Below, piece by piece: positions 57,223 through 64,000 of a DNA stretch of 64,000 nucleotides; position 1 is the stretch's first letter, and each line of letters begins with the position of its first letter. The position numbers were made by a program, and so were the translations under genes. The notes beneath the pieces are model-generated. The model ran no database searches, had not been told where the DNA came from, and was given only the letters and a program-made list of their open reading frames with translations. Origin of the DNA: Silene conica (Eukaryota; Streptophyta; Magnoliopsida; Caryophyllales; Caryophyllaceae); NCBI GenBank assembly GCA_029255685.2, contig CM055314.2:70382815-70446814 (forward strand). Reading direction: 5' to 3'.

Positions 57223-58446
57223 CATTATAGATTTGATTAATTTACTCATTAAAGTTTATACAAATTAAATTTATTTTTTGAACGAACTTCCTGATACTCC
57301 TGCATAATCAATTAATTATTTATATTGATAATCATGATATCTTTGATCGTGAACGAACTTCCTGATACTCCTGCATAATCAATTAATTATTTATATTGAT
57401 AATCATGATTCATAAGTCCCTGCTTCGAATTTCTTCTGAGAATGTTAACTTTGATTAATTGGAATTCATTTTCGGTATTGTCATGTTCGACAAAGTTGTC
57501 TTCCATACCAAGTTGATAATTTTATAAGAGAAAGAATAAAGTTAGGGTATTATTTTCATGCATACAAACTCACTGTTTCTTTAACGGATACTAAAATTGT
57601 TTCCGCCGCTATTCACGTTTGTTCTGTTTTTATATGGTGTTATTAAACCACTAATTATGCATGAACACTTGTAATTGTATAACACATGATTAAGTACATG
57701 GCATATCATGGTTTGATCAAGGAAATGTTTATACGTAATCAACATCATATGAAAATAAAACATTTGTATTCTATGGAATCATATACTCCGTGTCATGTAT
57801 TGACAGTAAAGAGCATGTAAGTATTGTTCGTGTATTGCGTTTCTATTTTGAGTAATTGATTCCTGATTATGGTATTTGTTTTATTAAAGATTGCAGATAA
57901 TATGTTTGTATGAATTATGTCAATATAATTAGAAAGAGTAACACATATTAATTATGGGGTATGTATTATGGAATATTAATACATATAAGGATAAATTTAC
58001 CTTTATAGTTAAATGTTTATTTTGTATATCACATGTTAGTCACCAAAGTGGCCTTGTTATATTACATATAGACATTTGAAAATGAAAGTTATTAATTGAT
58101 CATAATTAAAAAGATGTTTGATATAATAGTTTCAGTGATCAATTATTTTGTCATCTATATTTTGGGAGATCACCCAAAGGTGGGTCATTAAATATAGTTG
58201 ATGATATAAAAGGATTAATTATTCATAAATTGGGTCTAGTAGCATGTATATCCAAAGATAGCATTCTTATTAGATTTCATGTATGTTATAATTAATTGTT
58301 AAAGTATATATATTAACATCAATGATGGTTACTTATGTTTAAGTGTTGCCCAAAGGTCATTTGAATACATGTATGAAAGTTTATATAACATTATTTGAAT
58401 CTGTATAATAGTTTTTTTCAAAGCACTAATGGATAAACATGTATAA
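57223..58446 (+). other. Long untranslated leader of the copia element
   Basis: About 1.2 kb between primer site and gag. Contains a tandem duplication with 71-bp period (57,279-57,409: two copies of TGAACGAACTTCCTGATACT...). Just before the frame a CACTAAT branch-like word (about 58,423) is followed by TGTTTGCAG at 58,449-58,457, a plausible splice acceptor; the leader may hold an intron, in which case translation would start at the ATG at 58,468. Confidence 0.7.
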
Positions 58447-61400
58447 ATGTTTGCAGCATCTCCAAATATGTTTGCATCTGCTAACTCTTTTGTAAAGTTC
58501 AATGGGCTTAATTATGATGAGTGGGCATTAAAGATCCAGTACACTCTGGGTATAATGTCATTGGACATTGCCATCCTGACAGATGAGGAACCGATGACCA
58601 TAACAGATGATAGCTCCGAAGCCGAAAAGTGTCGTTACCAGGCTTGGGAGAAATCTAATAGGTTGGGTTTAAACCTTATGAGGATGACAATGGCTGACAA
58701 CATTAAGCCCTCCATGCCTAAAACAGAGAAAGCAAGGGAATTCATGCTCAAAGTAAAGGAGTGTTCACAGTCGGATTTGGCTGACAAGTCAATTGTTGGT
58801 AGTTTAATGAGTGAGCTGACTACTAAAAGGTTTGACTGGTCTCAACCGATTCATGATCATGTGACACACATGTCTAATCTGGCATCAAAGTTGAAGACTT
58901 TAGGGATGGATGTAAGTGATACTTTCTTGGTTCAATTCATCATTAACTCTCTACCTTATGAGTTTGGCCAGTTTCAGGTGAATTATAACACCATTAAAGA
59001 TAAATGGAACTATCAAGAGTTAAAAGCCATGCTTATACAGGAGGAGGGGAGATTAAAGAAGATGAAAGATCAAGCAGTTCATTTCCTGAGTCATGATGGT
59101 GCCAGCAGCAGTAAGGCTAAACCGAGTAAGAAGGGTAAGAATGGTAAGAAAGGAAAGTCTTTCTTTAAAGGACCTGAAAGTGCGATCCAGAAAGAAAAGA
59201 AGTGTCACTTTTGCAAGAAACCTGGACACTTTAAGAAGGATTGTCCTAAAAGAAAGACATGGTTCGAAAAGAAAGGTAAACATTATAGTTTTGTTTGCTT
59301 TGAATCAAATCTTATAGAAGTACCTAATAATACTTGGTGGTTAGATTCTGGTGCAACTACTCATATTTCTCACATTAAACAGGGATTTCGTATGATCCAG
59401 CCCATAAGAGGAGCTGAACAGTTTGTATCCATGGGAAACAGGATGAAGGCACGCATTGAGGGCATTGGGACTTACAGATTAATCTTAGACACTGGTTGTC
59501 ATATAGATCTTACAGATTGTCTCTATGTACCTAATTGTGCTCGAAACCTTGTATCATTAAGTAGACTGGATAATTTAGGTTTTAATTTTAAGTTTGGACA
59601 TGGTGTATTTTCTATGTACCGTAATGAATACTTTTATAGTAGTGGTACTTTGATTGATTCACTTTATAGGTTCAATCTTGATGTTAAATTTTCTAATTCC
59701 CTATTTATTGTTGAGAGTCAAGGTATTAAACGTAGTGCATCGAATGAACAATCAGCTTACTTGTGGCATCAAAGGCTAGGTCACATATCCAAAGAAAGGT
59801 TAACGAGGTTGGTAAAAGATGAAATTCTACCTCAATTGGATTTTAGTGACTTAGATGTGTGTGTAGACTGCATTAAAGGGAAGCAGACTAAACATACAAT
59901 TAAGAAATCAGCTACAAGGAGCTCTCAGCTTTTAGAAATTATACACACCGATATTTGTGGACCTTTTGACGCTCCATCTTGGAGTGGTGAAAAGTACTTT
60001 ATCACTTTTATAGATGATTTCTCGCGGTATGGATTTACTTATTTGTTGCATGAAAAGGCTCATTCTGTGGATGTCCTTGAGATATTCATAAATGAGGTGG
60101 AAAGGCAGCTAGAAAAGAAAGTAAAAATTGTGAGGTCTGATAGAGGTGGTGAATTTTATGGAAGGTTTACTGAAAATGGACAATGTCCTGGTCCATTTGC
60201 AAAGCTACTTGAAAGTAGGGGTATTTGTGCACAATATACAATGCCCGGTACACCTCAGCAGAACGGTGTTGCTGAAAGGCGGAACCGTACTTTAATGGAA
60301 ATGGTTAGGAGCATGTTAAGTAATTGTTCTTTACCTCCTTCACTATGGATTTATGCATTAAAGACAGCAACCTATGTTTTAAACCGTGTTCCTAGTAAAG
60401 CAGTTTCTAAGACTCCTTATGAACTATGGACGGGAAGGAAACCGAGTTTAAGACATCTTCGTGTCTGGGGTTGCCCAGCTGAAGTAAGGTTGTATAACCC
60501 AAATGAAAAGAAGCTAGATCCTAGGACAATTAGTGGTTATTTCATTGGCTATCCTGAAAAGTCAAAGGGGTATAGATTTTACTGTCCTAATCACAGTACG
60601 AGAATAGTAGAGACTGGAAATGCTAGATTCATTGAGAATGGTCAAACTAGTGGGAGCATTGAATCACGAAAGGTGGACATTAAAGAAATTCGGGTTGAAG
60701 TTTCTTCTCCTGAAATTGCACGTGAAATTGTTGTACCAATTATGCCGTTACAATCAAATGATATAATGGAACAACAAGAAAATGAGGTGCAAGACCCACA
60801 AAATGACAATAACAATGATGATCAAGTCACAATTCAAGGGGAGAATAATAATAATATGTCACGTGAACAGTCAAGGCAACCTGTAAGGAGAAGAAGGGTA
60901 GTCAATGTTCCAGAGGAACAATTAAGGCGATCTATAAGAGAAAGAAGATCTGCCATCCCAGATGACTACGAGACATATAACATTGAATGTGACTTGAGCA
61001 TTAGTGAGGATCCCGTCTCATTCCATAAGGCCATGAAAAGTGATAATTCTGAAAATTGGTTAATTGCCATGAAGGAAGAGATGAAATCTATGGATGACAA
61101 CAAAGTATGGGACTTAGTAGTGTTACCTGAGGGTTCTAAGGCCGTTGGGTCGAAATGGGTCTATAAGACCAAAAGGGACTCTAAAGGTAACATTGAAAGA
61201 TATAAGGCTCGACTTGTTGCCAAAGGTTTCAATCAGAAGGATGGCATTGACTATAAAGAAACTTTCTCTCCGGTGTCAAAGAAAGATTCTTTAAGAATTG
61301 TTTTGGCTTTGGTAGCTCATTATGATCTAGAGCTTCATCAAATGGATGTAAAGACCGCCTTTCTAAACGGTGAGCTTGACGAAGAAGTATATATGGACCA

Positions 61401-62589
61401 ACCTGAGGGATTTTCATCCCCGGGTAATGAAGATAAGGTGTGTAGGCTGAGAAAGTCGATATATGGACTAAAACAAGCTTCCAGACAATGGTATTTAAAG
61501 TTTAATGATACCATCACGTCATATGGGTTTGTAGAGATTACTGTTGATCGGTGTATCTACATTAAGATCAGTGGGAGTAGATTTGTTATTTTAGTCTTAT
61601 ATGTTGACGATATTTTACTTGCTGCGAATGATCTAGGCATGTTGCATGATGTAAAGAAATATCTGTCTAAGAACTTTGAAATGAAAGATATGGGTGAGGC
61701 ATCCTATGTGATCGGAATTGAAATTTTCCGTGATAGATCACAAGGATTGTTAGGGTTGTCTCAGAAAGCTTACATTGACAAAGTTTTAGAGAGATATAGA
61801 ATGAATGAATGCTCTGCAGGAATAGTTCCTATACAGAAAGGGGACAAATTTAGTAAAATGCAATGTCCCCGTAATGAATTGGAACGAAAAGAAATGGAGA
61901 AAATTCCTTATGCATCGGTGGTTGGGAGTTTGAACTATGTTCAGACATGTACTCGACCCGATCTCAGCTTTGCTGTTGGAATGCTGGGTCGGTATCAAAG
62001 TAATCCCGGGATGGACCACTGGAAGGCTGCAAAGAAAATCCTTAGGTACTTACAAGGCACTAAGGAGCTCATGCTTACTTATAGGAAATCCGATCATCTT
62101 GAGGTGATTGGTTATTCAGATTCAGATTATGCCGGGTGTGTTGATAGTAGAAAATCAACATTTGGCTACTTGTTCCTTTTAGCTGGAGGAGCGGTATCAT
62201 GGAAAAGTGGGAAGCAGTCTGTTATTGCTACTTCTACTATGGAAGCCGAATTTGTGGCATGCTTTGAGGCCACTATTCATGCATTGTGGTTGCGAAACTT
62301 TATCTCGGGACTTGGGATCGTCGATAGTATAGCCAAGCCGCTGAGAATTTATTGTGATAATTCTGCAGCCGTCTTCTTCTCTAAGAACGATAAATACTCC
62401 AAGGGTGCTAAGCACATGGAATTAAAATTCTTATCGGTCAAGGAGGAGGTACAGAAGCAAAGAGTGTCTTTTGAGCATATAAGGACGGATAAGATGGTAG
62501 CTGATCCATTAACTAAGGGATTACCACCCAAGGCGTTCATTGGCCATGTAGAACGCATGGGTGTTGTATCAAATGCCTTGTTATTATAA
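58447..62589 (+). CDS. Copia gag-pol polyprotein, intact
   Basis: 1,380 codons without interruption. Gag N-terminus FVKFNGLNYDEW (about 15-26); CCHC zinc knuckle C253-x2-C256-x4-H261-x4-C266; aspartic protease motif DSGATTH at 300; integrase HHCC finger H441, H446, C472, C475; catalytic core D502, D565 and E610 in QQNGVAER; reverse transcriptase with KTAFLNGELDEEVYM and YVDD at 1052-1055; RNase H with D1225/D1227 in SDSDYAG, E1266 in MEAEF and D1304 in CDN. All catalytic residues are present, so the protein could support reverse transcription and integration. ATG 58,447 is the longest start; 58,468 is an alternative if the leader is spliced. No frame division between gag and pol and no envelope ORF. 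Confidence 0.97.
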   Translation: MFAASPNMFASANSFVKFNGLNYDEWALKIQYTLGIMSLDIAILTDEEPMTITDDSSEAEKCRYQAWEKSNRLGLNLMRMTMADNIKPSMPKTEKAREFMLKVKECSQSDLADKSIVGSLMSELTTKRFDWSQPIHDHVTHMSNLASKLKTLGMDVSDTFLVQFIINSLPYEFGQFQVNYNTIKDKWNYQELKAMLIQEEGRLKKMKDQAVHFLSHDGASSSKAKPSKKGKNGKKGKSFFKGPESAIQKEKKCHFCKKPGHFKKDCPKRKTWFEKKGKHYSFVCFESNLIEVPNNTWWLDSGATTHISHIKQGFRMIQPIRGAEQFVSMGNRMKARIEGIGTYRLILDTGCHIDLTDCLYVPNCARNLVSLSRLDNLGFNFKFGHGVFSMYRNEYFYSSGTLIDSLYRFNLDVKFSNSLFIVESQGIKRSASNEQSAYLWHQRLGHISKERLTRLVKDEILPQLDFSDLDVCVDCIKGKQTKHTIKKSATRSSQLLEIIHTDICGPFDAPSWSGEKYFITFIDDFSRYGFTYLLHEKAHSVDVLEIFINEVERQLEKKVKIVRSDRGGEFYGRFTENGQCPGPFAKLLESRGICAQYTMPGTPQQNGVAERRNRTLMEMVRSMLSNCSLPPSLWIYALKTATYVLNRVPSKAVSKTPYELWTGRKPSLRHLRVWGCPAEVRLYNPNEKKLDPRTISGYFIGYPEKSKGYRFYCPNHSTRIVETGNARFIENGQTSGSIESRKVDIKEIRVEVSSPEIAREIVVPIMPLQSNDIMEQQENEVQDPQNDNNNDDQVTIQGENNNNMSREQSRQPVRRRRVVNVPEEQLRRSIRERRSAIPDDYETYNIECDLSISEDPVSFHKAMKSDNSENWLIAMKEEMKSMDDNKVWDLVVLPEGSKAVGSKWVYKTKRDSKGNIERYKARLVAKGFNQKDGIDYKETFSPVSKKDSLRIVLALVAHYDLELHQMDVKTAFLNGELDEEVYMDQPEGFSSPGNEDKVCRLRKSIYGLKQASRQWYLKFNDTITSYGFVEITVDRCIYIKISGSRFVILVLYVDDILLAANDLGMLHDVKKYLSKNFEMKDMGEASYVIGIEIFRDRSQGLLGLSQKAYIDKVLERYRMNECSAGIVPIQKGDKFSKMQCPRNELERKEMEKIPYASVVGSLNYVQTCTRPDLSFAVGMLGRYQSNPGMDHWKAAKKILRYLQGTKELMLTYRKSDHLEVIGYSDSDYAGCVDSRKSTFGYLFLLAGGAVSWKSGKQSVIATSTMEAEFVACFEATIHALWLRNFISGLGIVDSIAKPLRIYCDNSAAVFFSKNDKYSKGAKHMELKFLSVKEEVQKQRVSFEHIRTDKMVADPLTKGLPPKAFIGHVERMGVVSNALLL

Positions 62590-62935
62590 AGAAAGTATGC
62601 TTGTTATATATGTGACATCTAGAATTCACTTATAGTATTGTTTCTGTTATATAATAGACATGTTAATCATTATAGTATAAGTATACATCATAGTTATTTG
62701 ATTACATGTGACTAATTGTGAGAATTAATGTTCTTCTCAAAATTAAAGATAACTTAAATTTGGAATTGATTTGTGATACATGGAAGGAATCATGTCGATA
62801 TAAATGATGTGTGACCGCCATGATCCAATTAGTTCTAATTCGATTAAGGATATAAAAGTTAGTGAGTTTAACATTAAAGTGCACATTATTATAATTATTG
62901 AACCATCAAGTTAACACAAAGGCCAAGTGGGAGAA
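62590..62935 (+). other. Copia 3' untranslated region with polypurine tract
   Basis: AT-rich, ending in the purine-rich AAGTGGGAGAA (62,925-62,935) directly before the 3' LTR, the expected plus-strand primer. Confidence 0.85.
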
Positions 62936-63485
62936 TGTTAGAATATTTAATAATATTCGAATGGCCTATTTGTGTCGGGTTTAAATCTAAGTTAAACTCA
63001 TATTAAATATTACGAGACTTTAATATAAAAGACGGTATCGTGATGGATCGGTCCCGATTAAAGTAATTAAAGTCCGGGAATTATTATTCCCTCTTACCTT
63101 ACCCTAATATATCCCGTCTTTCACGAAAAGGTACGATCGGGTTTCATTATACGAAAAGGTACGTAGTATATTATTATATATATACTATGAAACAAGATAA
63201 TTAATATCAATCATTTATCCTGACAAAAACCTAAAACAATAAACGTACATTGAAACAGAGAAGTGAAAGACATACAGTTTCTTTCTCCATCATTAAGAAA
63301 CATTAAGGAAGGGTTAAGGAGGAGAATCAATTCTTTATACTTCTTGTTTATTGATTGCGTCTGTAAGACATGGACCAAGGTTAGTTCTTTATTCCGTCTT
63401 AATTGTATTAGGGTTGAATTAATTCAAGTCTATATTGATTCTTGGGACTGATTTCATTATAGAAATCATAAAGTTATATCTTACA
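62936..63485 (+). repeat. Copia 3' LTR
   Basis: 550 bp, TGTTAG...TTACA, matching the 5' LTR along its whole length apart from the last base. Short open frames inside occur identically in both LTRs and are not genes. Confidence 0.95.
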
Positions 63486-63490
63486 GTGTT

Positions 63491-64000
63491 GGCATTCAAA
63501 TTGCAGGAGGCTAATACTACGTATCAATAACATTACAAGAAATTGGAAAATAATGGTAATAGATCTTCTTTTCAATTTTCTTTTGGTTTGAATACTCTTT
63601 TTTTGTTGGGTTTTCCTTTTTTTATTATTGTGTGTGCAATATAAAATCGTAGTATAATTTTTATTATGTGATGACATGTTATATTATATATTATAATCCT
63701 TAATTTATTATTTGATAATTTTTTAAAATTGTATTACACAGTTTTTCATTCTTTCACGCAGTTTTAACTTTTCAAGTAAAACTTCTAATTCTATTTTGTA
63801 TTTTGCCAAACAGGTTATAAATCAAATATTTTCGTTGAAGTGTTGAAGTATATGCTACGAATATGTCAATTTCACCCTTTAACGGTGTCATATGCAGAGT
63901 AAATATTATAGTGATTGATTCTAACACGATGCTCATTCTCCTTTGATTTTTAAATACTTTCAAAACATTAAATATTTTTTTCCCACCAAATATATTCTTT
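63491..64000. other. AT-rich flank, nothing recognised
   Basis: Continuation of the sequence into which the copia inserted. No gene or element end identified. Confidence 0.5.

Larger units (their letters stand above)
56659..63485 (+). mobile_element. Full-length, young Ty1/copia retrotransposon
   Basis: 6,827 bp with 550-bp LTRs, a tRNA-Met primer site, one long gag-pol frame, a polypurine tract, and a perfect 5-bp target duplication GTGTT (56,654-56,658 and 63,486-63,490). By eye the two LTRs differ only at the last base, so insertion was recent. Domain order protease, integrase, reverse transcriptase, RNase H is that of Ty1/copia. All parts needed for mobility appear present. Lineage within copia not assigned. 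Confidence 0.97.

Overview
The window looks like repeat-rich nuclear DNA of a dicot plant, perhaps Caryophyllales, but the sequence alone cannot fix the species. Evidence for a plant: Ty1/copia elements primed by initiator tRNA-Met, an Athila-type Ty3/gypsy element, MULE, hAT, CACTA, Tourist-like and Helitron DNA elements, and spliced fragments of plant gene families. Only two protein-coding units look intact: a mitochondrial-type ribosomal protein bL12 gene (45.9-46.55 kb, minus) and the gag-pol ORF of a very young copia retrotransposon (56.66-63.49 kb, plus). Everything else recognisable is broken, truncated or transposon-borne.

Layout. 0-0.8 kb: a 98-bp tandem repeat and a TA/CATA microsatellite. 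0.9-3.8 kb: a truncated copia (LTR end, primer site, gag stub) whose LTR was split by a 2.05-kb solo LTR with a perfect 5-bp duplication. 6.1-7.7 kb: a MULE transposase relic carrying a 204-bp TRIM-like solo LTR. 7.7-10 kb: an LTR-like block packed with hairpin repeats. 10-20.4 kb: the 3' half of an Athila-like element; its 1.5-kb LTR was hit by a related solo LTR, which was hit by a third, giving three nested levels all dated by intact target duplications. 21-25 kb: MITEs, a 1.2-kb hAT element, a Helitron 3' terminus at 22,993, and a 506-bp inverted-repeat element. 25-31 kb: local duplications, a GAUT-like pseudogene and a CCCH zinc-finger exon. 32-44 kb: a run of fragments from unrelated genes (flotillin, TMK-type receptor kinase, Mediator MED33-like, reticulon, NPF transporter, LAMMER kinase, serine carboxypeptidase), every one on the minus strand and mostly with recognisable splice sites. 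45.9-46.6 kb: bL12. 47-50.2 kb: two related hAT elements and a small MULE. 51.2-55.2 kb: a CACTA-like element carrying broken cyclophilin-40 exons. 55.5-56.6 kb: two Helitron termini. 56.66-63.49 kb: the intact copia.

The two most interesting patterns are these. First, several LTR-like regions (3.05 kb, 8.26-9.8 kb) contain families of short hairpins in which the loop is conserved while the stems differ from copy to copy yet stay complementary. This compensatory pattern suggests either selected RNA structure or quasipalindrome correction by template switching. Second, the same-strand chain of gene fragments at 29.7-44.0 kb, lying between a good Helitron 3' terminus (22,993) and a possible 5' terminus (50,892), suggests a very large gene-capturing Helitron; the boundary pairing is inference.
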